5,290 bases of DNA from Pseudomonadota bacterium. GTDB taxonomy: Bacteria; Pseudomonadota; Alphaproteobacteria; Rhizobiales; Rhizobiaceae. Below, one piece after another: positions 1 through 5,290 of this stretch. The position numbers were made by a program, and so were the translations under genes. Where the stretch lies: positions 1 through 5,290 of the forward strand of contig JAEZXF010000526.1 of NCBI GenBank assembly GCA_023419995.1, written 5' to 3'. The first letter of the stretch is position 1. Each line of letters opens with the position of its first letter. The notes under the pieces are model-generated. The model had not been told where the DNA came from. It searched no databases and saw only the letters and a list, made by a program, of their open reading frames with translations.

Positions 1-440
1 AACGTGCCCTGGGGGCGCAGCAGGTGGCCGGCGCCGGCCTCGGCGGCATAGGCGGCATGGGCGTCGACCGCGCCGCGGTTGAGGAGCATGCGCGCCGCGG
101 CGCACGCCTCGACCTTCTCCCATGTGCTGCCGGCCATCACGAAGCGGGTGAGCCACGGCGCGAGCCGCGGCAGGTGCCGCCAGCGGATGGCGAAGGGGCT
201 CGTCCTGTCGAGGAGGTAGCCCGGCACCTCGCGCCACAGGCCCGGCACCGACAGCGGCATCACCGCGCCGGGGTTGATCCACGTGCCGTTGCCGTAGGAG
301 GCGGCCTGCCTGCCGCCGGGCTCGTCCGGCTCGACCAGGACCACCTCGTGGCCGGCGCGCCGGCACTCCAGCGCCGCCGTCAGCCCGACCACGCCGCCGC
401 CGATTACCGCGACGCGGATATCCTTGCGCTCGGAAGTCAT
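1..440 (-). CDS. FAD-dependent amine oxidoreductase, DadA/DAO family (C-terminus cut by window edge)
   Basis: N-terminal 146 residues of a flavoprotein that probably oxidises the C-N bond of an amino acid, often a D-amino acid or N-substituted amino acid, to an imine and then a 2-oxo acid. Seen: a Rossmann FAD motif near the start (VIGGGVVGL, glycines 14, 16 and 19), with Glu37 ending the second strand (VVLVEP), the usual contact for the adenosine ribose. A SYGNG...NPG segment (48-58) and a PLSVPG segment (62-67) follow, then a WL-rich stretch, in the order usual for DadA-like dehydrogenases. Family members are about 410-430 residues, so about a third is visible and the substrate-binding part is missing. 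The ATG at 440 is preceded by AAAGGGG with 7-base spacing. It starts 14 bases after the ATPase stop, so it is co-transcribed with the transporter. Family call is firm; the substrate is unknown. Glycine or sarcosine oxidase-like enzymes are alternatives. Confidence 0.88.
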   Translation of the reverse strand, partial: MTSERKDIRVAVIGGGVVGLTAALECRRAGHEVVLVEPDEPGGRQAASYGNGTWINPGAVMPLSVPGLWREVPGYLLDRTSPFAIRWRHLPRLAPWLTRFVMAGSTWEKVEACAAARMLLNRGAVDAHAAYAAEAGAGHLLRPQGT

Positions 441-454
441 GCCCGTGCCCCTTT

Positions 455-1255
455 CTAGCCGGCGGGGCCGCCCTGCCGGTTGTGGAAGTGGCTGAGGAAG
501 GCGCGCGTCGCCTCCTCCTTCGGGTTGTCGATCACCTCGCCGGCCGGCCCCTCCTCGACGATGACGCCGTCGCGCATGAACAGCACGCGGTCGGCGACCT
601 CGCGGGCGAAGCCGATCTCGTGGGTGACGATCACCATGGTCATGCCCTCGGCGGCGAGGTCGCGCATCACCGCCAGCACCTCGCCGACGAGCTCCGGATC
701 GAGTGCCGAGGTCGCCTCGTCGAACAGCATCACCTCCGGCTCCATGGCCAGCGCGCGGGCGATGGCCACGCGCTGCTTCTGGCCGCCGGAGAGCTGGTTG
801 GGGAAGGCGTCGACCTTGTCGGAGAGCCCGACCTTGCCGAGAAGCCGGCGCGCCAGCGCCTCGGCGTCGCGCTTGGCCATGTTGCGCACCGAGACGGGGC
901 CCTCCATGACGTTGCCGAGCACCGTCATGTGCGGGAACAGGTTGAAGTGCTGGAACACCATGCCGGTGCCGGAGCGGAAGCGGGCCTGCTCCCTGGCGCC
1001 CGGCAGGCGGGCCTTGCCGTCGAAGTCGAAGCTGTCCTTGCCGATGCGGATGCGCCCGCCCTCGGGAATGACCAGCAGGTTCATGCAGCGCAGCAGCGTC
1101 GACTTGCCGGAGCCGGACGGCCCGATCAGGGCGATGACGCCGCCGGCCTCGACCGTGCAGTTGACGTCGCGCAGGACGATGTTGGAGCCGAACTGCTTGC
1201 GCAGGCCGGAAATCTCGATCTTGGGCTCGGCGGTGGGCTGGGAAGTGGTCATCAT
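455..1255 (-). CDS. Polar amino acid-type ABC transporter ATP-binding protein (GlnQ/HisP class)
   Basis: Cytoplasmic ATPase that drives the importer encoded just upstream. The 266 residues are a single nucleotide-binding domain with all motifs intact: A-loop aromatic Phe22, Walker [10 protein letters not shown] at 45-53, Q-loop Gln102 in [12 protein letters not shown], signature LSGGQ at 155-159, Walker B MLFDE at 176-180, D-loop SALD at 183-186 and switch His212. The FNLFPH and THEIGFA strings are typical of the polar amino acid uptake (PAAT) class, and the length fits (usually 240-265). Start: two consecutive ATGs (1255 and 1252) lie 5-8 bases after the permease stop. A weak GAGG formed across that stop is spaced slightly better for the second ATG, so the true protein may be 265 residues. 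The frame stays open well upstream through the permease gene, but that extension is a shadow. Tight spacing implies translational coupling with the permease. Ligand identity cannot be read from this subunit. Confidence 0.97.
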   Translation of the reverse strand: MMTTSQPTAEPKIEISGLRKQFGSNIVLRDVNCTVEAGGVIALIGPSGSGKSTLLRCMNLLVIPEGGRIRIGKDSFDFDGKARLPGAREQARFRSGTGMVFQHFNLFPHMTVLGNVMEGPVSVRNMAKRDAEALARRLLGKVGLSDKVDAFPNQLSGGQKQRVAIARALAMEPEVMLFDEATSALDPELVGEVLAVMRDLAAEGMTMVIVTHEIGFAREVADRVLFMRDGVIVEEGPAGEVIDNPKEEATRAFLSHFHNRQGGPAG

Positions 1256-1260
1256 GGGCC

Positions 1261-1923
1261 TCAGTCGCTGCGGGCCAGGTACTTCTCGCTTCTCTTCACG
1301 ATGGCGGTGAGAGGCACGAGGACGACGAAATAGATGATCGCGATCATCGAATAGACTTCGAGCGGCCGGTAGGTGTCCATGGCCGCGACCTGGCCCTGGT
1401 AGAGCAGGTCCGGCACGGCGAGCACCGACACCAGCGAGGTGTTCTTGAACTGGATGATCGACTGGTTCATCAGCGGCGGGATCATGCGCTTGATCGCCTG
1501 CGGCAGCACGATGCGCCGCATGATGCGGCGCGGCGTCATGCCGAGCGCCATGCCCGCCTCGCTCTGGCCCTTGTCGATCGACACGATGCCGCCGCGGATG
1601 ATCTCGGCATAGAACGAGCCGCCGTAGAGCGACAGCGTCAGCACCGCGGCCGTCCATGCCGTCATCTCGATGCCGGTCAGGATCGGCAGCGCGTAGTAGA
1701 ACCACAGGAGCTGGACGAGGAGCGGCGTGCAGCGGAAGGCCTCGATATAGGCCCAGGAGATCCACCTGAGCGCCGAGAAGCGCGACAGTTGCGCCAAGCC
1801 CGCGATCAGGCCGGCGAGAAGGCCCAGCACGACGATGGCGATCGTCAGGGCGACGGTGACGCCGGTCCCGCTCAGGAACAGCCAGCGATAGCCCCACAGG
1901 CTCGCGAAATCCCAGACGTACAT
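1261..1923 (-). CDS. Polar amino acid-type ABC transporter permease (HisM/GlnP class)
   Basis: Inner-membrane subunit of the importer, 220 residues, the usual size for this family. Hydrophobic segments are visible at about 20-44, 66-83, 89-105 and 190-209, with a further weaker one around 150-175, giving the five-helix core typical of the class. The cytoplasmic EAA loop that docks on the ATPase is clear at 122-142: Glu122-Ala123, Gly128, then Ile138-Leu140-Pro141. The [12 protein letters not shown] stretch (63-74) and the KNTSLVS stretch (160-166) are hallmarks of PAAT permeases. The ATG at 1923 has AAAGG at 1930-1934, 6 bases away. Only one permease gene lies in the transporter block, so the membrane part is probably a homodimer, as in GlnP systems, unless a second permease is encoded elsewhere. 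It sits between the binding protein (79-base gap with hairpin) and the ATPase (5-base gap). Confidence 0.96.
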   Translation of the reverse strand: MYVWDFASLWGYRWLFLSGTGVTVALTIAIVVLGLLAGLIAGLAQLSRFSALRWISWAYIEAFRCTPLLVQLLWFYYALPILTGIEMTAWTAAVLTLSLYGGSFYAEIIRGGIVSIDKGQSEAGMALGMTPRRIMRRIVLPQAIKRMIPPLMNQSIIQFKNTSLVSVLAVPDLLYQGQVAAMDTYRPLEVYSMIAIIYFVVLVPLTAIVKRSEKYLARSD

Positions 1924-1965
1924 GCTTTTCCTTTCTCCGGCCCTTTTCCCTGTCGGCAGGCGGAA

Positions 1966-1991
1966 GCCCCCCGCGCCGGGGCGCGGAGGGC
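1966..1991 (-). other. Strong GC hairpin between binding protein and permease genes
   Basis: The arms 1966-1976 and 1981-1991 pair over 11 positions around a 4-base loop. In the minus-strand mRNA one of these pairs is a G-U wobble; the others are Watson-Crick and nearly all G-C. It starts 11 bases after the binding-protein stop. No U-run follows the stem in the sense of transcription, so it is not a standard intrinsic terminator. A stem at this place commonly acts as a 3'-end stabiliser or processing barrier that keeps binding protein more abundant than the membrane and ATPase subunits. The stem is seen directly; the role is inferred. Confidence 0.7.
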
Positions 1992-2002
1992 CGGTTCTCT
2001 GG

Positions 2003-2851
2003 TCAGAAGGTCACGCCGGGCGGCAGGTCGTCGAGCGTGATGTCGACCTGCTCGAGGCTTTTCAGCACCGCCTCGCGCACCACGCCGATGCCGCGCGCGT
2101 AGTTGACCCAGACATTGACGAAATCGCGCCAGGTCTTGTCGGTCTCGCGGCGGAAGCCGATGTTCGAGGTCGAGCCGAAGAAGGGCTGCGGCACGGCGAC
2201 CGCGCCGAGGCTGGAATCGCGCTTCACGGCGCGCACGCCGCCCATCCAGAAGATCACCTGCACGTCGGCGCGGCGGCTGCGCAGCGCCAGCGTCGCCTCG
2301 TCGATCGACTTGAAGCGGATGATCTGCGCGTTTGGGCACAGGCGGCTGGCGACCTGGTCGTGGGCCGAGCCGACGTCGACCGCGATCTTGACGGCGGGAT
2401 CGTTGAGCGCCGCCCAGGTGGTGACCTCGAAGTCCGGACGGGCGATGACCAGCAACGCGCTGTCATAGACCGGCACGGAGAAGTCGATGGCGAGCGCGCG
2501 CTTCGGCGTCGGGTTCAGGCCGAACATCAGGTCGATCTTGTTGGCCTGAAGGTCGAGCACGGCGTTGCCCCAGGTGGTCTCGACCACTTCCAGCTCCAGC
2601 TCGGTGTCGGCGGCGAGCGCCTTGGACATGTCCGCGAACTGGCCGCCCCATTCGCCGGTCGACTGGTCCTTCCACCACCACGGCGTGCCGGTGGCGACGC
2701 CGCCGACGCGGATCTTCTTGGTGCTCATCACCCGGTCGAAGGTGCTCTGCTCGGCACCCTGCGCCCGCGCGGGGGCGCTGGAGGCCGCGGCCAAGGCCGC
2801 CGCCACCGATCCCATGCCGATCATGCCGGCGAGTTCTCTGCGTGAAACCAT
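2003..2851 (-). CDS. Periplasmic solute-binding protein, family 3 (amino acid ABC transporter), Tat-type signal
   Basis: Captures the substrate in the periplasm and delivers it to the permease. 282 residues. The N-terminus has SRREL at 3-7 followed by an Ala-rich hydrophobic stretch and ARA at 28-30, which reads as a twin-arginine-type signal with cleavage after Ala30. The mature part follows the family 3 pattern: first strand IRVGGV (47-52), then DLMFG (107-111), TPKR (115-118) and IDFSVP (122-127). Arg118 matches the Arg that binds the ligand carboxylate in LAO/ArgT-type proteins. A triple Trp at 58-60 lies where the aromatic ligand platform usually begins. The position that holds the amine-binding Asp in LAO-type proteins appears to be Phe201 (after RRADVQVI), so the ligand may lack a free alpha-amine in the standard place. 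Start: the ATG at 2851 has GGGAG 7 bases upstream and opens directly into the signal peptide. An upstream in-frame start (3007) would add 52 residues before it and is rejected. Confidence 0.94.
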   Translation of the reverse strand: MVSRRELAGMIGMGSVAAALAAASSAPARAQGAEQSTFDRVMSTKKIRVGGVATGTPWWWKDQSTGEWGGQFADMSKALAADTELELEVVETTWGNAVLDLQANKIDLMFGLNPTPKRALAIDFSVPVYDSALLVIARPDFEVTTWAALNDPAVKIAVDVGSAHDQVASRLCPNAQIIRFKSIDEATLALRSRRADVQVIFWMGGVRAVKRDSSLGAVAVPQPFFGSTSNIGFRRETDKTWRDFVNVWVNYARGIGVVREAVLKSLEQVDITLDDLPPGVTF

Positions 2852-2975
2852 TGTCTTTCTCCCTTTCAGTTGAATCGCAACCCGAGCTGGGCCGGGCGCC
2901 GGTTCGTTCCCCATGGTTCGAGACGCCCGTTTCGCCGTCCCATGGAAACGGCGGGTCTTGGCTTTGCCCCGGCGG
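2852..2975 (-). promoter_or_regulatory. 124-base spacer with imperfect inverted repeat; possible internal promoter/operator region
   Basis: Longest non-coding stretch in the window, between the hydroxyacid dehydrogenase stop and the binding-protein start. An imperfect hairpin pairs 2922-2933 with 2945-2957: seven contiguous pairs next to the loop, then a bulge and a mismatch before three more pairs. No T-run follows it in the direction of transcription, so it is not a classic terminator. CCATGG occurs twice, at 2911-2916 and 2940-2945, 29 bases apart, and GGTTCG occurs twice, at 2901-2906 and 2915-2920. I could not find a convincing -35/-10 pair. The spacing compared with the tight junctions elsewhere suggests a place for separate control of the transporter genes, but this is inference. 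Confidence 0.35.
2859..2865 (-). promoter_or_regulatory. Ribosome binding site fixing the binding-protein start
   Basis: Reads AAGGGAG on the minus strand, 7 bases before the ATG at 2851. It settles the start of the binding protein in favour of the version that begins with the signal peptide, rather than the longer open frame reaching back to 3007. Confidence 0.75.
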
Positions 2976-4406
2976 TCACGACGGGCCGCCTTCGGCAAGG
3001 AGCACACCGGGGTTCATGAGGTCGCGCGGGTCGAAGAGCGCCTTCACCCGGCCCATCAGCTCGTAGCGCAGCGGGTCGGCGAGGCGCGAAAGCTCGCTGG
3101 TCAGCTTGCGGCCGACGCCGTGCTCGGCGCTGAACGTACCGCGGAAGCGCCGGGCGACGTCGTGGACCGCGCCCTCGATCTCGAGCGCGAGGCCGTCCGG
3201 GTCGCTCACCGTTTCCCAGAACGCGCGCGGGAACATCAGGATATAGTGGACGTTGCCGTCACCGAGGTGGCAGACGACCTCGGGCACGGCCTGCGGGAAG
3301 CGGGCCGCGGCCACGCGGTCGGCCTCCCCGATGAAGGCGGCGACGTCGGAGGTGCGCACGGCGACGTCGTGGACGATGCCGATGCCCTCCTTCTTGTTGG
3401 CCTCGGACACCGAATGGCGCACGGCCCAGATTTCCTGGGCCTGCGCGCTCGACGCGGCGACCACGGCGTCGAGGGCGAGCCCGTCCTCGAGCGCGCCGGC
3501 GAGCACGGCTTCCATGATCGCGTCGAGGCCGGTCGTCTTGTCGACGCTGCCCAGCTCGATCATCAGCGACCATTGCGGCACGGCCGGGAACGGGTTGCGC
3601 GTCCGCTCGACATGCTTCATCACCAGCTCGACCTGCGACGCCGACAGCAGCTCGAAGGCCTGGATGTACGGGTCGGCGCGGTCGCGGAAGCGCGACAGGA
3701 GCGACACGGCGGCGGCCGGGGAGGGCACCGAGACCCAGGCGTGGGAGGCGCTTTCCATCCGCGGATGCAGGCGCAGCGCAGCCCCCGTGACGATGCCGAG
3801 CGTGCCCTCGGCGCCGACGAACAGGTGGCGCAGCATGTAGCCGGTGTTGTCCTTGCGCAGCGCCGCCATGTCGTCGAGCACGCGCCCGTCGGCCAGCACC
3901 ACCTCCAGCCCGGCGACGAGGTCGCGCATCGGCCCGTAGCGCAGCACGCCGGTGCCGCCGGCATTGGTCGAGATCAGGCCGCCGATCTGGGCGCTGCCCT
4001 CGCTGCCGAGATGCAGCGGGAAGGCGCGGCCGGCCTCGGCCGCGGCGGCGTGGAGGTCGGCCAGCACCACGCCGGCATCGACCGCCGCGACGTTGTCGGC
4101 GCGGTCGATCGAGCGGATGCGGTTCATGCGCCTGAGCGACAGCACGATGCCGGGCCTGGCCGGGTCGGCGCTTTCCGGCACGGCGCCGAAGCACAGGCCG
4201 GTATTGCCGCCGAGCGGAAAGACCGGCTGACCCTCTCGCGCCGCGAGCGCGACGACGGCCGAGACCTCGGCCGTGCTGGCCGGCGAGACCACGGCGAGCG
4301 CCTTGCCCTTCATGCGACCGCGCCAGTCGGTGACGAAAGGGTCCATGTCCTTCCCGTCGACGAGAAGGCCCCTTTCTCCGACGATGTTGGCGAGGGCGTC
4401 GAGCAT
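2976..4406 (-). CDS. FAD-linked D-2-hydroxyacid dehydrogenase (GlcD / D-2-hydroxyglutarate dehydrogenase family)
   Basis: Oxidises a D-2-hydroxy acid to the 2-oxo acid, probably passing electrons to a carrier rather than to oxygen. 476 residues, full family length. The PCMH-type FAD domain spans about 33-212, with PLGGNTGL (64-71), GSEGSAQIGGLISTNAGG (134-151) and GAEGTLGIV (198-206). The C-terminal FAD-oxidase domain carries the metal and catalytic site: His380 and His387 in HLGDGNVH, and Glu428-His429 in SAEHGVG. The 7- and 41-residue spacings match D-2-hydroxyglutarate dehydrogenases, and DLMNPGV ends the domain as usual. Substrate pocket: Arg330 and Ser334 match human Arg386 and Thr390 (numbers recalled), but Val345 stands where those enzymes have the carboxylate-binding Lys (the usual KHD is VHD here). 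Its substrate may therefore lack a distal carboxylate. No GlcE or GlcF partner is visible. The ATG at 4406 lies 16 bases after the lyase stop, with CGGAG as a somewhat distant ribosome site. Confidence 0.93.
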   Translation of the reverse strand: MLDALANIVGERGLLVDGKDMDPFVTDWRGRMKGKALAVVSPASTAEVSAVVALAAREGQPVFPLGGNTGLCFGAVPESADPARPGIVLSLRRMNRIRSIDRADNVAAVDAGVVLADLHAAAAEAGRAFPLHLGSEGSAQIGGLISTNAGGTGVLRYGPMRDLVAGLEVVLADGRVLDDMAALRKDNTGYMLRHLFVGAEGTLGIVTGAALRLHPRMESASHAWVSVPSPAAAVSLLSRFRDRADPYIQAFELLSASQVELVMKHVERTRNPFPAVPQWSLMIELGSVDKTTGLDAIMEAVLAGALEDGLALDAVVAASSAQAQEIWAVRHSVSEANKKEGIGIVHDVAVRTSDVAAFIGEADRVAAARFPQAVPEVVCHLGDGNVHYILMFPRAFWETVSDPDGLALEIEGAVHDVARRFRGTFSAEHGVGRKLTSELSRLADPLRYELMGRVKALFDPRDLMNPGVLLAEGGPS

Positions 4407-4422
4407 CGCGGCGGGCGCTCCG

Positions 4423-5290
4423 TCAGGCGACTTTGGCTGCGAGCGCGTGCTGCGCCGCGGTTTCTAGGCCGGTCAGCGTCTGGCCGGAAGGGGCCATCAG
4501 CGGCAGGCGCACGTCGCCCACCGGCATGCCGGCGAGCGCCATGTAGCGCTTGAGCGGGCCGGGGTTGGTCTCGGTGAAGATCGCGCCGACGACGGGGTCG
4601 ATCTTCTCCTGGAGCGCCAGCGCCTCCTTCAGCCTGTTCTGGCGGGCGAGGTCGAGGATCTCGAGCCAGATGCGGGGGTAGATCGTCGCCGAGGCGAGCA
4701 CGCCGCCCACCGCGCCGAGCACGACATGGGTGGCGAACAGCGGCTCCTCGCCCGAGAGGATGGCGATCCTGTCGCCGGCGAGGCGCACGGTGCGGATGAA
4801 CTCCGGCACGTCGTAGGACGAGTACTTCATGCCGATGATCGAGCCGTCCTCGGCCATCGCCTGCACGCCCTCGGCGGTGACGGCGACGGTGGTGCGGCGC
4901 GGGATCTGGTAGAGCAGCACCGGCACGTCGACCGCGTCGCGGTAGTTGCGGAAATAGGTGCGCATGCCGGCCTCGGCGCCGGCGGCATAGTAGGGCGTCA
5001 CCGTCATCACCGCGGTGGCGCCGGCGGCGGAGAAGTCCTTGCCGGCCTCGACCGCGTCCTTGAACCCGGTGGACAGCACGCCCGGGATGACCGGCTTGCC
5101 GTCGGCCGCCTCGACGCAGGCGGCGACGACGTCGCGGCGCTCGTCGCGCGACAGGGCCGGGTACTCGCCGGTGCCGCCGATCGGCACCACGCCGGCGGCG
5201 CCGGCGTCGATCTGGAAGCGCACCAGCTTGCGCAGCGCGGCGAAGTCGACCTCGCCGTCGGCGGTGAAGGGGGTGACGATGGCGGTGTAG
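4423..5290 (-). CDS. DapA/NanA-family Schiff-base lyase (N-terminus just outside window)
   Basis: Class I aldolase/dehydratase that acts on a 2-oxo acid through a lysine imine. 288 residues are visible, running off the right edge. The first readable residues are YTAIVTPF, which normally sit about 5-8 residues from the start, so almost the whole protein is present; the in-frame GTG at 5223 is internal. Numbering from the first visible residue, Lys155 (GMK, codon 4825-4827) is the Schiff-base lysine. Tyr127 and Arg132 (LYQIPRRT) and Tyr101 (TPYY) match E. coli DapA Tyr133, Arg138 and Tyr107. The loop GGTGE (38-42) replaces the DapA GTTGE, so the first Thr of the TT pair is Gly. KYSSYD follows the lysine where DapA has KEATG, and GGVLASATIY replaces the usual GVIS...N segment. 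This argues against true dihydrodipicolinate synthase and for a catabolic lyase or dehydratase of unknown substrate. It is the first gene seen in the transcription unit. Confidence 0.92.
   Translation of the reverse strand, partial: YTAIVTPFTADGEVDFAALRKLVRFQIDAGAAGVVPIGGTGEYPALSRDERRDVVAACVEAADGKPVIPGVLSTGFKDAVEAGKDFSAAGATAVMTVTPYYAAGAEAGMRTYFRNYRDAVDVPVLLYQIPRRTTVAVTAEGVQAMAEDGSIIGMKYSSYDVPEFIRTVRLAGDRIAILSGEEPLFATHVVLGAVGGVLASATIYPRIWLEILDLARQNRLKEALALQEKIDPVVGAIFTETNPGPLKRYMALAGMPVGDVRLPLMAPSGQTLTGLETAAQHALAAKVA

Noticed and set aside
24..458. 144-codon plus-strand open frame at the left edge
   Set aside because: It is antisense to the FAD oxidoreductase, which has a clear Rossmann motif and ribosome site. 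The plus-strand product shows no domain.
1256..1897. 214-codon upstream extension of the ATPase frame through the permease gene
   Set aside because: The frame is open only by composition. It overlaps a well-supported permease, has low-complexity Arg-rich sequence, and the ATPase domain needs only the start at 1255 or 1252.
2922..2957. Intrinsic terminator after the hydroxyacid dehydrogenase
   Set aside because: The stem is interrupted by a bulge and a mismatch, the loop is 11 bases, and no T-run follows on the minus strand.
2852..3007. 52-residue upstream extension of the binding protein
   Set aside because: It would bury the signal peptide, is rich in Arg and Lys, overlaps the end of the dehydrogenase gene, and has no ribosome site as good as the one before 2851.
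2913..4553. 546-codon open frame on the plus strand
   Set aside because: It lies antisense to the complete hydroxyacid dehydrogenase and its translation is rich in Arg, His, Gly and Ala with no recognisable domain. Long antisense frames are expected opposite GC-rich genes with G/C at third positions.
5221..5223. GTG as start of the DapA-family gene
   Set aside because: The frame continues upstream with the conserved family N-terminus (YTAIVTPF and following), so this codon is an internal Val and the true start lies beyond the window.
1..5290. Known hydroxyproline degradation cluster (D-Hyp dehydrogenase, DapA-family deaminase, ABC importer)
   Set aside because: The gene types partly fit, but as I recall the hydroxyproline-pathway deaminases carry a GSMGDW-type loop rather than GGTGEY. 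No epimerase or ketoglutarate semialdehyde dehydrogenase is visible, and the GlcD-type enzyme is not part of that pathway. It stays possible only as a distant variant.

Overview
This window is GC-rich, roughly two thirds G+C by eye. It is almost fully coding, and every gene I can support lies on the minus strand, so transcription runs from the right edge to the left. The codon use, the Tat-type leader on the binding protein and the close matches to standard proteobacterial families suggest an alphaproteobacterium of a Rhizobiales- or Rhodobacterales-like kind. That placement is an inference from style, not from a marker gene.

There are six genes in transcription order. (1) A DapA/NanA-family Schiff-base lyase (4423 to the right edge) lacks only its first few residues. 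(2) Sixteen bases later comes a complete FAD-linked D-2-hydroxyacid dehydrogenase of the GlcD/D-2-hydroxyglutarate dehydrogenase type (2976-4406). (3) After a 124-base spacer there is a family 3 periplasmic binding protein (2003-2851). (4) After a 79-base spacer holding a strong GC hairpin there is an inner-membrane permease (1261-1923). (5) The transporter ATPase (455-1255) follows after 5 bases. (6) A DadA/DAO-type FAD amine oxidoreductase (1-440) follows after 14 bases and is cut by the left edge.

Together they look like a catabolic cassette for a small amino or hydroxy acid. A polar-amino-acid-type ABC importer brings the compound in. Two flavin dehydrogenases, one acting on C-N bonds and one on D-2-hydroxy acids, would both yield 2-oxo acids. 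A class I lyase of a family that acts on 2-oxo acids could then cleave or dehydrate the product. The substrate cannot be read from the sequence. Three pockets depart from the best-known relatives: the lyase lacks the first Thr of the DapA TT pair, the hydroxyacid dehydrogenase has Val where D-2-hydroxyglutarate dehydrogenase has a carboxylate-binding Lys, and the binding protein has Phe where LAO-type proteins have the amine-binding Asp. These argue against simple labels such as lysine biosynthesis, 2-hydroxyglutarate oxidation or ordinary L-amino acid uptake.

I saw no tRNA, rRNA, CRISPR array, insertion sequence or phage signal. Apart from the spacers described, no gap is longer than 20 bases.
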